Origin: Peptococcaceae bacterium UBA5752 | Lineage (GTDB): Bacteria; Bacillota; Dehalobacteriia; UBA4068 | DNA: 64,000 nt | Assembly: GCA_002419055.1 (NCBI GenBank) | Contig: DIFI01000009.1 | Coordinates: 248,001 to 312,000 of the forward strand | Reading direction: 5' to 3' | Part shown: positions 25,391 through 34,105 of the stretch, in pieces | Layout of the letters: each line of letters opens with the position of its first letter | Numbering within the stretch: position 1 is the first letter of the stretch | Notes under the pieces: generated by a model | What the model saw: the letters and a program-made list of their open reading frames with translations, nothing else | Told to the model about the DNA's origin: nothing | Databases searched by the model: none | Program-made: the position numbers and the translations under genes

Positions 25391-26932
25391 TTGAATATAG
25401 TTTATGCAATTATAATTGCTGCGGTTGTTGGTATTGTTGGTCTTATTGTCGGTTATTTTATCAGAAAGAAACTAGGCGAGGCAAAAATTAAATCTGCCGA
25501 AGACGCCGCTGCAAAAATTTTAATTGATGCTAAAAAAGAATCTGAAACAAAAAAGAAAGAAGCTTTGATTGAAGCAAAAGAAGAAATACACCGTCAAAGG
25601 GCGGAAGCTGAAAGAGAAAACAAAGAACGCCGTAACGAAATTCTCCATCAGGAAAAACGTTTGCTCAAAAAAGAGGAAGACATTGACCGTAAGAGTGATA
25701 GCATCGAAAGAAAAGAAGATAATATACGCAATAAAGAATTAGAAATCGAAAGTAAACATGCTAAAATCAGTGAATTGCAACAGCAGAAAGTTAAGGAATT
25801 AGAGAATATTTCCGGTATAACATCTCAGGAAGCAAAGCAGATTTTGCTGCAAAGCCTTGAAGAAGATACTCGCCATGAAGCCGCGATTTTGGTAAGAGAT
25901 ATCGAAGGACAAGCTCGTGAGGAAGGCGAAAAAAGAGCCAGAGAAATTGTGGCGTCTGCTATACAAAGAGTGGCGGCAGACCATGTTGCAGAAACTACTG
26001 TTTCGGTAGTTCCACTGCCAAATGATGAAATGAAAGGCCGTATTATTGGCCGTGAAGGACGTAATATTCGCACCTTGGAAACTTTGACCGGCATTGATTT
26101 GATTATTGATGACACTCCTGAGGCAGTCATTCTTTCCGGTTTTGATCCGGTTCGTAGGGAAATTGCCCGCGTAGCCTTAGAAAAACTGATTTTGGATGGA
26201 CGGATTCAACCCGGTCGTATCGAGGAAATGGTTGAAAAAGCCAAAAAAGAAGTTGAACAACGGATCTGGGATGAAGGTGAACAGTCTACTTTTACCACCA
26301 ATGTTCACGGTTTGCATAGTGAAATGATCAAGCTGCTTGGCCGTCTCAAATTCCGCACCAGCTATGGACAAAATGTGTTAATGCATTCGATGGAAGTGGC
26401 ACATTTAGCCGGGGTAATGGCCGCAGAGTTGGGAGCAGATATTAATTTAGCGAAGAGGGCCGGTCTATTGCATGATATAGGCAAAGCTATCGACCATGAA
26501 GTAGAAGGATCCCATGCGGTTATCGGCGCTGATATGGCAAAGAAATACAAAGAGAGTCCAGGGGTTATTCATGCTATCCTAGCGCATCATGGCGATGTGG
26601 AGGTTGACACTCTGGAAGCAGCATTGGTACAGGCGGCGGATACAGTATCTGCAGCCCGTCCCGGAGCGCGCAGAGAAACTATTGAGTATTACATCAAACG
26701 TTTGCAAAAACTTGAAGAGATTGCCGATTCATTTGAAGGTGTGGAAAAATCTTTTGCAATCCAAGCCGGCCGCGAAGTACGGATTATTGTTAAACCCGAT
26801 AAGGTCGATGATTTAATGGCTACACGGTTTGCACGCGATATTGCCAAAAGAATTGAATCGGAGCTTGAGTATCCAGGCCAAATCAAGGTCGTCATAATCC
26901 GCGAAATGCGCGTAATTGATTATGCAAAATAA
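25391..26932 (+). CDS. rny: Ribonuclease Y
   Basis: 513 residues. A single N-terminal membrane helix (about 3-24) is followed by a long charged coiled coil (about 30-200), a KH domain (NDEMKGRIIGREGRNIRTLETLTGIDLIIDDTPEAV), and an HD domain with HSMEVAHLAGVMA and AGLLHDIGKAIDHE. RNase Y starts decay of many Firmicutes mRNAs at the membrane. TTG 25391 is the start, five bases after GGAGGTGAAAG. The recA-recX-rny-ymdB order is typical of Firmicutes. Confidence 0.98.
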   Translation: MNIVYAIIIAAVVGIVGLIVGYFIRKKLGEAKIKSAEDAAAKILIDAKKESETKKKEALIEAKEEIHRQRAEAERENKERRNEILHQEKRLLKKEEDIDRKSDSIERKEDNIRNKELEIESKHAKISELQQQKVKELENISGITSQEAKQILLQSLEEDTRHEAAILVRDIEGQAREEGEKRAREIVASAIQRVAADHVAETTVSVVPLPNDEMKGRIIGREGRNIRTLETLTGIDLIIDDTPEAVILSGFDPVRREIARVALEKLILDGRIQPGRIEEMVEKAKKEVEQRIWDEGEQSTFTTNVHGLHSEMIKLLGRLKFRTSYGQNVLMHSMEVAHLAGVMAAELGADINLAKRAGLLHDIGKAIDHEVEGSHAVIGADMAKKYKESPGVIHAILAHHGDVEVDTLEAALVQAADTVSAARPGARRETIEYYIKRLQKLEEIADSFEGVEKSFAIQAGREVRIIVKPDKVDDLMATRFARDIAKRIESELEYPGQIKVVIIREMRVIDYAK

Positions 26933-26948
26933 ATTCTGTGTTCATGAG

Positions 26949-26974
26949 GGCGGTCATAATAATGACCGCCTTTT
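26949..26974 (+). terminator. Intrinsic terminator after rny
   Basis: GGCGGTCAT pairs with ATGACCGCC around AATA, followed by TTTT. Confidence 0.88.
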
Positions 26975-27001
26975 GTATTTGCATTAATTTTTTGATATAA
27001 T
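26973..27001 (+). promoter_or_regulatory. Promoter of ymdB and downstream genes
   Basis: TTGTAT at 26973-26978 and consensus TATAAT at 26996-27001 are 17 bases apart, immediately after the rny terminator. A second possible -10, TATACT, lies at 27004-27009. Confidence 0.6.
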
Positions 27002-27042
27002 TATATACTAATGGAATTAATAGTTTGGAAAGGTATATTGCC

Positions 27043-27825
27043 ATGATATTATTATTTATTGGAGATATCGTCGGTTCTCCCGGTCGTCGGATGATTTGTG
27101 AATGCCTGCCACAGATTATAGAAGAATATCAGGTGGATTTCACTATTGCCAACGGTGAAAATCTCGCCGGTGGGTTTGGTATCAACCGTAAGATATATGA
27201 TGAAATGATAGATGTTGGTATTGATGCTTTTACGATGGGCAACCATGTATGGGATAATAAAGACATTTTTAATTTTATTAAGAATGCCGATCGCATAGTG
27301 AGGCCTCTTAATATTCACCCTGATTTGCCGGGATGCGGCTCGCGTATTTTTAATATTGGTAATAGCAAAATACTGGTCATAGCTGTAGTTGGTCGTACCT
27401 TTATGCCGCCGGCTGATTGCCCGTTCCAAGCTATTAATGAGGTTTTAAAAGAGTATAAAGATCAGACTGATTATATTTTTGTTGATATTCATGCTGAAGC
27501 TACCAGTGAAAAAATGGCGTTAGGTTGGTATCTTGATGGCAGAATCAGCGCATTGGTTGGCACTCATACCCATGTCCAGACAAATGATTCGCGAATTATG
27601 CCCCAAGGTTGTGGTTATTTAACTGATGCCGGTATGACGGGACCCTATAATTCGGTATTGGGAATGGATAAGGATATTGTAATCGACCGCTTTTTGTACC
27701 AGATGCCAAAACACTTTGAACCGGCGCAAGGTGATTTACAATTTAACGGTGTGATTTTTGATTTAACATTTGACGGTAAATGTCGAGAAATTAAGCTGAT
27801 AAACTTTATTAAGCCATCGTTATAG
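27043..27825 (+). CDS. ymdB: YmdB family metallophosphoesterase
   Basis: 260 residues of the TIGR00282-type calcineurin-like fold. Metal ligands are in FIGDIVGSPGRRM, NGENLAGGFGI, GNHVWDN, DIHAEATSEK and GTHTHVQTND. YmdB of Bacillus is a 2',3'-cyclic nucleotide phosphodiesterase affecting biofilm and motility decisions. I use ATG 27043 with GGAAAGG at 27027-27033; TTG 27025 would begin before this site. It follows rny, its usual neighbour. Confidence 0.96.
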   Translation: MILLFIGDIVGSPGRRMICECLPQIIEEYQVDFTIANGENLAGGFGINRKIYDEMIDVGIDAFTMGNHVWDNKDIFNFIKNADRIVRPLNIHPDLPGCGSRIFNIGNSKILVIAVVGRTFMPPADCPFQAINEVLKEYKDQTDYIFVDIHAEATSEKMALGWYLDGRISALVGTHTHVQTNDSRIMPQGCGYLTDAGMTGPYNSVLGMDKDIVIDRFLYQMPKHFEPAQGDLQFNGVIFDLTFDGKCREIKLINFIKPSL

Positions 27826-27869
27826 TGCTTTTCTCATCCTTCGCTCATATAATTTATATAGGGGGCGAA

Positions 27870-28778
27870 ATGATGATAATCGATGGACATTGGGATACAG
27901 GTCTGTTTTTACGGGAGCAATCCAGTATTATCAATTTACCTCAAGCACATGGCGATTTGCAGCGTTTAAATCAGCATCTTGACGGAGCTTTTTTGGCAAT
28001 TTTTATCCATCCACAGCGTTATGCTAATAATCAGGCTCAGGAATTTGCCTCTTTGTTTTGGGCATTGGTGGCTGATGTGATGGAACAAGAATCTCTTTGC
28101 CGGATATTACGTTACAAACAACAATTAAAATCCGGACAGAAATTTGTTGTGATTGGCGCTGAAGGATGTGGTTTTTTTAATGGTGATTATACTTTATTGA
28201 AGCATTATTATCTGGCAGGTTTACGCTTCGTTGGTTTAACTTGGAATTATCGTAATCATTTAGCCGGTGGCGCCAGTGATGGCGGTAGTATTAGCCCTGA
28301 GGGACAAAAATTGATTGAATTCTGTAACGGGTTGGGGATATTACTTGATGGCGCACATCTATCAAGAGAAAGTTTTTATCAACTCACGGAAATGTCCCGG
28401 CAGCCTTTTATGGTATCGCATGCAGCTTGTGATGCTTTGTTTTCACACCGGCGAAATCTAGACGATGCGCAGCTAAAAAGATTGTCTGCTTGTAATGGAG
28501 TTATCGGAATTTCTTTAGCGGTTGACTTTCTGGGGCCGGACCCTGGTATTAAGACGGTATGTGAACATATCGAACACGCAGTTGAACAGGCCGGTATTGA
28601 TCATGTAGGCATTGGTACTGATTTTGATGGCGCTGAAGTAGTAAAGGAATTAGCCGGTGCCCAATATTTATCGCGTCTGTGGCAGCTATTGGCTGACAGA
28701 GGTTGGAGTGATCAGAATATTGCCAAGGTTGCCGGCGGTAATTTTGCTCTGCTTTTGGAACGGGTTTTGAAAGAATAG
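27870..28778 (+). CDS. Membrane dipeptidase (peptidase family M19)
   Basis: 302 residues. Zinc ligands of the M19 fold are visible: IDGHWDTG at the N-terminus, GAEGCGFF, VSHAACDALFSHRRN and GIGTDFDGAE. Relatives hydrolyse dipeptides, including L-D and D-D forms, and some act on peptidoglycan fragments. There is no signal peptide, so it is probably cytoplasmic. The start is ATG 27870 or 27873 after GGGGGCG. It lies between ymdB and a PHP gene, with an 11-base gap to the latter. Confidence 0.92.
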   Translation: MMIIDGHWDTGLFLREQSSIINLPQAHGDLQRLNQHLDGAFLAIFIHPQRYANNQAQEFASLFWALVADVMEQESLCRILRYKQQLKSGQKFVVIGAEGCGFFNGDYTLLKHYYLAGLRFVGLTWNYRNHLAGGASDGGSISPEGQKLIEFCNGLGILLDGAHLSRESFYQLTEMSRQPFMVSHAACDALFSHRRNLDDAQLKRLSACNGVIGISLAVDFLGPDPGIKTVCEHIEHAVEQAGIDHVGIGTDFDGAEVVKELAGAQYLSRLWQLLADRGWSDQNIAKVAGGNFALLLERVLKE

Positions 28779-28789
28779 GGCGGTGTATT

Positions 28790-29623
28790 ATGGCAGGCTT
28801 TGATATGCATATTCATAGTATCGCTTCCGATGGTGGTTGGTCAGCAGAAGAAATAATTGATGCGGCAATTGCCAAAGGTTTAGATGGTATCGCTATTACC
28901 GATCATGATACTGTAGGGGGTCTAAAAGCGGCAATGAGCTATGGCGAGAAATGCAATTTCCCAGTTATCCCCGGCATTGAGCTTTCTACGAAGCATGATG
29001 GCCGGGATATTCATGTGCTTGGTTATTGGATTGATGCTGACGCTATTGAGGCTGACGGACGTCTTCGCGAGCTTCGTGAGGCGAGAGAGCAGCGGTGTTA
29101 TAAGATTGTAGCTCGTTTGGATACGCTTGGCATGAAGTTGGATGCTGATGCAATCATTGCCGCTGCCGGAAGTTGTGATTCGATTGGTCGCCCTCATATT
29201 GCCAAAGCGATGGTTGAAGCCGGATATGTCGATAATATTAAAGAAGCTTTTGTTAAGTGGATAGGACAGGGTATGCCTGCTTATGTGCCACGCATGAAGA
29301 TGACACCCTTTGAGGCTGCAAAAAGAATAATGGATGCCAAAGGAGCAGCGGTATTGGCGCATCCGGGGGTAGGAGTGCCTGATTATTTAATTGGCAGATT
29401 AGTTAAACAAGGAATTGTCGGCATTGAGGCGTATCATCCCGAGCATAAAATTGCCGATGAAAAAAAATATTTACAGATTAGCCGCCGCTTTCATATTGCG
29501 GTAACAGGCGGTTCAGATTTCCATAGCATAGGATTACGTTGCATTGGTTATAGGGTAGCTGCATTATCACAAGTGGAACTTTTGGCTCGTTTACGCCAAC
29601 AAAGATTAGCTATAAATGATTAA
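28790..29623 (+). CDS. PHP-domain phosphoesterase (YciV/RNase AM-like)
   Basis: 277 residues. The PHP metal motifs are intact: DMHIHSIASDGGWS, ITDHDTVGGL, PGIELSTKHDGRDIHVLGY, VLAHPGVG and GGSDFHSIG. YciV-type relatives are 3',5'-nucleoside bisphosphate phosphatases or 5'-3' exonucleases active on short RNAs. Linkage to rny and ymdB, both RNA or cyclic-nucleotide enzymes, fits a role in nucleotide turnover, but the precise substrate is inferred. Confidence 0.9.
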   Translation: MAGFDMHIHSIASDGGWSAEEIIDAAIAKGLDGIAITDHDTVGGLKAAMSYGEKCNFPVIPGIELSTKHDGRDIHVLGYWIDADAIEADGRLRELREAREQRCYKIVARLDTLGMKLDADAIIAAAGSCDSIGRPHIAKAMVEAGYVDNIKEAFVKWIGQGMPAYVPRMKMTPFEAAKRIMDAKGAAVLAHPGVGVPDYLIGRLVKQGIVGIEAYHPEHKIADEKKYLQISRRFHIAVTGGSDFHSIGLRCIGYRVAALSQVELLARLRQQRLAIND

Positions 29624-29665
29624 AAAAGTGACCTCCAACATATACTATCCCGGGAGGGAACGAAA

Positions 29666-29926
29666 ATGGCAGATATCCAAGATGATATTGTTCGTTACCA
29701 AGAAAAAATCCGCAGGCTGCAGGATAATATCTCCAGTTTGCGGATGAGTAGGCGTATTTTGATGAGTCTGCTTGAAGAAGTTCAGCTCCGTAGCAAAGAG
29801 GAAATTGAGCATCTTTATAAAGAGCAAATAAGGTTACGAAAATCCGGCAGTAATTATGCGGCTATTATTTGGGAAAAAAATAAACGTATTTGTGAACTTG
29901 AAGAACAGCTACGGCATTTGAGTTAA
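29666..29926 (+). CDS. Small coiled-coil protein of unknown function
   Basis: 86 residues with a strong site (GGGAGG at 29651-29656) before ATG 29666 and a terminator right after, so it is a real gene. The sequence is highly charged (many E, R, K, Q) with heptad-like leucines and isoleucines at about 8-55 and 70-85. It has no cysteines, no membrane helix and no catalytic motif. I do not recognise the family. It lies 42 bases after the PHP gene and may be cotranscribed. Confidence 0.8.
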   Translation: MADIQDDIVRYQEKIRRLQDNISSLRMSRRILMSLLEEVQLRSKEEIEHLYKEQIRLRKSGSNYAAIIWEKNKRICELEEQLRHLS

Positions 29927-29927
29927 G

Positions 29928-29954
29928 AAGAGGACGCGGGAGCGCCCTCTTTTA
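29928..29954 (+). terminator. Intrinsic terminator after the coiled-coil gene
   Basis: AAGAGG pairs with CCTCTT and inner CGC with GCG (one A-C mismatch), followed by TTTT. Confidence 0.8.
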
Positions 29955-30029
29955 AGATTATTTATTGAATGGTTGCCAAAGAGAGGAGATAAATATATAA
30001 TTAGGGAAAAGAATTCTGAGGATCTGGAC

Positions 30030-30779
30030 ATGAAAGAGTTAATGTTGCTGATTGCCAAGGCAAGCTATTTTCCGACTCGGTACAGCAAAGATGATGAGCA
30101 GCTATTATGGCCCCGAGCGTTGAGGTTATTGCCAATTTGGGGTTTGCTGGCTGGCGTTATCATGATGGGCTCTGTTAATATATTGCATGTTCTCGGTTTA
30201 GCTGCTGCGGCCAGCTGCCTATTGGCTATAGATGTTCTTTTTGGCTGCGGCATTTATCTTAAGGATATCATCAATTTCGCTGATGGCATTGCTCCTAGAA
30301 TGGACAAGCCTCAAAGCACGACGACTACGCTTAGTGAAACGAAGGTTAGAATCGGCTATCCGGGAATGATAGCTGCAATGGCTTTTTTATTGCTTAAATA
30401 CGGAGTATATTACCAATTTATCAAATATAACGAAATAGGCATAATAGCATCATCTTTGCCTGCTGCATTTGTGTTTTCACGCTGGGTTTATGTCTGGTTA
30501 GTTTATGATTTTGCTACCTGGGGAACAAATTTTCTTCATCAGTCTTTTCGACGAGAAGATTTTCGTTTTGCATCTATAATAACTATGGTAATTATGTTTA
30601 TTATGGCAAGTTCTTTTTTATGGCCAACCTTAATTATATCTTTAATCGCAGTATATTGTTGGGCTATGATCCGTAAAAAACAGGGTGGTATGTATCAAGC
30701 ATGTTATGGGGCTATATCAGCTTGGTCGGAAGTATTGTTTTTAGTGGTTTTTATATTTTTTCAATGGTTTATAACTTAA
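30030..30779 (+). CDS. CobS-like polytopic membrane protein with a degenerate active-site motif
   Basis: 249 residues with about six hydrophobic helices. The pattern follows adenosylcobinamide-GDP ribazoletransferase (CobS): a conserved LxDGLxDxxDG-like region, an RIG(A/Y)xG turn (VRIGYPG near 107-112), an SRW helix (FSRWVYV), and a C-terminal KKxGGxxxxxYGAIxxxxE. In the first region the protein reads LKDIINFADGI (77-87), so two of the usual aspartates are replaced. No other cobalamin gene is nearby. ATG 30030 after TGAGGAT gives the normal CobS length. TTG 29973 is in frame but lies before a GAGGAG that serves no canonical start. CobS activity is doubtful. Confidence 0.65.
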   Translation: MKELMLLIAKASYFPTRYSKDDEQLLWPRALRLLPIWGLLAGVIMMGSVNILHVLGLAAAASCLLAIDVLFGCGIYLKDIINFADGIAPRMDKPQSTTTTLSETKVRIGYPGMIAAMAFLLLKYGVYYQFIKYNEIGIIASSLPAAFVFSRWVYVWLVYDFATWGTNFLHQSFRREDFRFASIITMVIMFIMASSFLWPTLIISLIAVYCWAMIRKKQGGMYQACYGAISAWSEVLFLVVFIFFQWFIT

Positions 30780-30808
30780 AATTATTTTTAAGATTTATTT
30801 TTGGGGGG

Positions 30809-30837
30809 TTACAATTTTTTATCCGGAATGTTATAAT
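30809..30837 (+). promoter_or_regulatory. Promoter of guaB
   Basis: TTACAA at 30809-30814 and consensus TATAAT at 30832-30837 are 17 bases apart. No purine riboswitch fold was recognised in the leader of about 45 bases. Confidence 0.7.
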
Positions 30838-30890
30838 ATTTTAATAAAATATTGATAAACATAAAAGGGATAGAGTTGGGGTGTAAACTT

Positions 30891-32357
30891 ATGGCAAAGA
30901 TTAAATCAGATAAAAAGTTTATGGCCGAAGGTTTAACATTTGACGATGTTTTACTTGTTCCCGGCAAATCTGCGGTAGTACCTAAAGATGTTGATGTTTC
31001 TACTCATCTGAGTAAAAACATTACTCTTAATATTCCCTTAATCAGCGCTGGCATGGATACGGTAACAACCAGCCCGATGGCTATTGCTATGGCCAGAGAA
31101 GGCGGCATCGGAGTTATACATAAGAATATGAGCATTGAAGAGCAGGCATTTGAGGTGGACAAGGTCAAACGCTCTGAAAATGGTATCATCATCGATCCTA
31201 TCCATCTTGGCCCTAACCAAACTATAGAAGAAGCGCTGCGGATAATGGAACATTATCATATTTCCGGTGTGCCTATAACTACAGATAATGGTAAATTGGT
31301 CGGTATTCTTACCAACCGTGATCTACGCTTTGAAACTGATTTCAGTCAATATATCTATCAGGTTATGACTAAGGATAATCTGATCACTGCCCCGGTTGGT
31401 ACTGATTTGGATCAGGCGCAGGAAATTTTAAAAAAACATAAGGTCGAAAAATTACCGATAGTCGATTCCGAAGGATATTTACGTGGTTTAATAACAATTA
31501 AGGACATCAAAAAGAATATTAAATATCCCTTCGCTGCTAAAGATGATAGAGGACGCTTGCGGGTATCTGCTGCTATTGGTACAGCCGGAGATACTATGGA
31601 TAGAGCAGAGGCTCTGGTTAAATCCGGTGTTGACGCTTTGGTGGTCGATACGGCCCATGGACATCAACTTAATGTATTGCGAATGGTTGAGAAGATCAAA
31701 AACAAATATGAAGTTGATGTGATTGCCGGTAATGTTGCCACGGCGGCGGCAACCCTCGATCTGATTGCTGCTGGCGCTGATTGTGTTAAAGTCGGCGTTG
31801 GCCCCGGATCGATTTGTACCACAAGAATTATTGCTGGTATTGGAGTGCCACAGATAAGCGCCATTTTTGATGCGGCTTCGGCTGCAATCGGCAAAAATGT
31901 GCCGATTATCGCCGATGGTGGTATTAAATATTCCGGTGATATTGTTAAGGCGATTGCGGCAGGTGCCGATTGCGTAATGATAGGAGGTCTCTTGGCCGGC
32001 ACCGAAGAAAGCCCCGGTGATATAGAGATCTATCAGGGACGCAGCTTTAAAGTTTATAGAGGCATGGGTTCTCTTGGCGCGATGAAAGAAGGCAGTTCTG
32101 ACCGCTATTTCCAGGAAGGCGAAAGCAAGCTGGTACCTGAAGGTATTGAAGGCAGAGTTCCTTTCAAGGGCTCCCTGGCAGATACAGTATATCAATTGAT
32201 CGGCGGTCTGCGTTCCGGCATGGGTTACTGCGGTACGCCGAACATTGAGTCGTTAAAGCATGATTCTCATTTTATCCGTATCACTTCAGCGGGACTAAAG
32301 GAAAGTCATCCTCATGATGTCCATATTACTAAAGAATCACCTAATTATCGTTTATAA
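30891..32357 (+). CDS. guaB: Inosine-5'-monophosphate dehydrogenase
   Basis: 488 residues. The barrel is interrupted by two CBS domains (about 95-210; LVGILTNRDLRF and LRGLITIKDIKK). The catalytic cysteine is in GPGSICTTRI, and the flap has YFQEGESKLVPEGIEGRV. It oxidises IMP to XMP, the committed step to GTP. ATG 30891 is preceded by GGGGTG; TTG 30852 would start before this site. GTP level is also read by CodY, encoded in this window. Confidence 0.98.
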   Translation: MAKIKSDKKFMAEGLTFDDVLLVPGKSAVVPKDVDVSTHLSKNITLNIPLISAGMDTVTTSPMAIAMAREGGIGVIHKNMSIEEQAFEVDKVKRSENGIIIDPIHLGPNQTIEEALRIMEHYHISGVPITTDNGKLVGILTNRDLRFETDFSQYIYQVMTKDNLITAPVGTDLDQAQEILKKHKVEKLPIVDSEGYLRGLITIKDIKKNIKYPFAAKDDRGRLRVSAAIGTAGDTMDRAEALVKSGVDALVVDTAHGHQLNVLRMVEKIKNKYEVDVIAGNVATAAATLDLIAAGADCVKVGVGPGSICTTRIIAGIGVPQISAIFDAASAAIGKNVPIIADGGIKYSGDIVKAIAAGADCVMIGGLLAGTEESPGDIEIYQGRSFKVYRGMGSLGAMKEGSSDRYFQEGESKLVPEGIEGRVPFKGSLADTVYQLIGGLRSGMGYCGTPNIESLKHDSHFIRITSAGLKESHPHDVHITKESPNYRL

Positions 32358-32375
32358 CAGCAAGGAGGCCTTTTT

Positions 32376-33311
32376 GTGGCAGATATTGAGCAGCAGAGTC
32401 AAAAAGCAAAAAGGAAAAGATTAAAAGCTGGCCCAATAATTTTAATAGTAATTGTAGTTGCATTAGTATTAGGTTATGCTTGGTGGAATGGCAACTCTAA
32501 TGATCTGGTACCCAATCGCAGCAACCTTGATGCTGATACCATGACATTTTCGGATAAAAAGTTCAATATATTAATAGTTGGCGTTGATCATAATGACGTA
32601 ATCCAAGATACCGGGCGTTCCGATGCTATCATATTGGCAACGATTGATATAGAAAAGAAAGATGTCTTTTTTCTTTCGATTCCGCGTGACAGCTATGTGG
32701 AAATTGCCGGAGATGGCATGGATAAGATTAATCACGCTTATTCTTATGGCGGATTGGATTTGCTGATCGAGACAGTTGAGCAAACTCTACAGGTTCCGGT
32801 GGATTACTATGCGGTAACCGATTTTGCCGGTTTCGAATCAGTAGTTGATACCCTTGGCGGGGTTGAGATAAATGTTGACAAACGTATGTATTATCAGACT
32901 TATGACGGTTTGATTGATATTGAGGAAGGCTCGCAGGTACTCGATGGAGAAAAGGCGCTGCAGTATGTCCGTTATCGTCATGATGAACTTGGTGATATAA
33001 CTCGTGTTTCACGTCAACAACAGTTTTTGATTGCTTTATTTAATAAAATGATGGCACCGGAAAATTATGATAAGCTACCGCAAGTAGTGCCGGAATTGTT
33101 ATCAACTATTGATACTGATATGACTAAATCACAGATGCTTAAAGTAGCGTTGATGCTTAAAGATATCAGTGATGAGCAGATAGATAGCGCCACTTTACCT
33201 GGGACATTCGCCAATATTGACAGTATTAGTTATTGGCAGCTTGATCAAAGGCAGTGCCAAGCTTTGATAGCGGAGCATTTTGCGGATCAAGAAGGCGAGA
33301 GCGAAGAATAA
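32376..33311 (+). CDS. LytR-CpsA-Psr (LCP) family phosphotransferase
   Basis: 311 residues. A basic N-terminus precedes one membrane helix (about 22-40), and the rest lies outside the membrane. LCP signatures include ILIVGVDHND, GRSDAIILATIDIEKKDVFFLSIPRDSYVEI, KINHAYSYGG and LQYVRYRHDELGDITRVSRQQQFL, with the conserved arginines and aspartates. LCP enzymes transfer glycopolymers from undecaprenyl phosphate to peptidoglycan. GTG 32376 follows AAGGAGG. It lies 18 bases after guaB. Confidence 0.93.
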   Translation: MADIEQQSQKAKRKRLKAGPIILIVIVVALVLGYAWWNGNSNDLVPNRSNLDADTMTFSDKKFNILIVGVDHNDVIQDTGRSDAIILATIDIEKKDVFFLSIPRDSYVEIAGDGMDKINHAYSYGGLDLLIETVEQTLQVPVDYYAVTDFAGFESVVDTLGGVEINVDKRMYYQTYDGLIDIEEGSQVLDGEKALQYVRYRHDELGDITRVSRQQQFLIALFNKMMAPENYDKLPQVVPELLSTIDTDMTKSQMLKVALMLKDISDEQIDSATLPGTFANIDSISYWQLDQRQCQALIAEHFADQEGESEE

Positions 33312-33380
33312 TTAAGATCCGCGTTATGAAATTAAGCAAATACAGCAATGAAATAGTCTTATTAAATAATGAGGATTGCT

Positions 33381-34091
33381 ATGGTAAAAGCTAAAAAGTC
33401 TGAGACATCAGACCGAATTCACAGCGGTCATCGTCAGAGAGTAAAGCAACGCTTTCTCAAGGAAGGGTTGGTCTCCTTTGCTGATCATCAAGTGCTGGAA
33501 TTGTTGCTTTTCTATGGCTTGCCTTATCAGGATACCAATGGTTTGGCTCATATACTTTATCAGCGTTTTGGATCGTTGGCGGCAGTATTGGATGCAGATT
33601 ATCATGATTTGATGGAGATTACGGGTATCGGCAGTAATACTGCTTTGCTGTTGACTATGATACCGGAAATTACACGTCGTTATCTGATTGATAAAGCATC
33701 TTTTAAAACAACGGTTCATTCTTTGGAGGCCTTGGGCGAATATGCCGTAAATCTTTTTATCGGCCGCCATTACGAGGCCTTCTATCTTATATGCCTCGAT
33801 TCACAAAACCATATATTATGTCCGGCTATGATTGCCGAGGGGACGATCAATGAAGTTTCGATCTATCCACGTATTGTAGTGGAAACAGCCCTGCGCCATA
33901 AAGCAAAAAGCGTGGCGCTGGCTCATAATCATCCCGGCGGCAGTCTGCGGCCGACTGCCGTAGATATGCAACTGACGCAGCGTATTGCCTTAGTATTGGC
34001 TGAAATAAATATTGAAGTTCTTGACCATATAATTGTTTGTAATGACGAATATTTGAGTTTTGCCGCAAAAGGGTTGATGTTTAATGATTGA
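33381..34091 (+). CDS. radC: RadC/JAB1-MPN family protein
   Basis: 236 residues. The N-terminal helix-hairpin-helix part has LMEITGIGSNTA. The C-terminal JAB/MPN+ metal motif AHNHPGGSLRPTAVDMQLTQRI is complete (HxH...D). The function of RadC is unsettled; the fold is that of a metal-dependent isopeptidase or nuclease-like protein. I take ATG 33381, six bases after GAGG at 33371-33374; ATG 33369 overlaps that site. It overlaps the region before dnaE. Confidence 0.92.
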   Translation: MVKAKKSETSDRIHSGHRQRVKQRFLKEGLVSFADHQVLELLLFYGLPYQDTNGLAHILYQRFGSLAAVLDADYHDLMEITGIGSNTALLLTMIPEITRRYLIDKASFKTTVHSLEALGEYAVNLFIGRHYEAFYLICLDSQNHILCPAMIAEGTINEVSIYPRIVVETALRHKAKSVALAHNHPGGSLRPTAVDMQLTQRIALVLAEINIEVLDHIIVCNDEYLSFAAKGLMFND

Positions 34092-34105
34092 GCAGTGGAG
34101 GATTT

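Noticed and set aside
30780..30890. Purine riboswitch before guaB
   Set aside because: The leader of about 45 bases is too short, and no conserved purine aptamer elements are visible.
31488..32195. Minus-strand ORF of 235 codons opposite guaB
   Set aside because: Shadow of the conserved guaB coding sequence; no family features or start signals.
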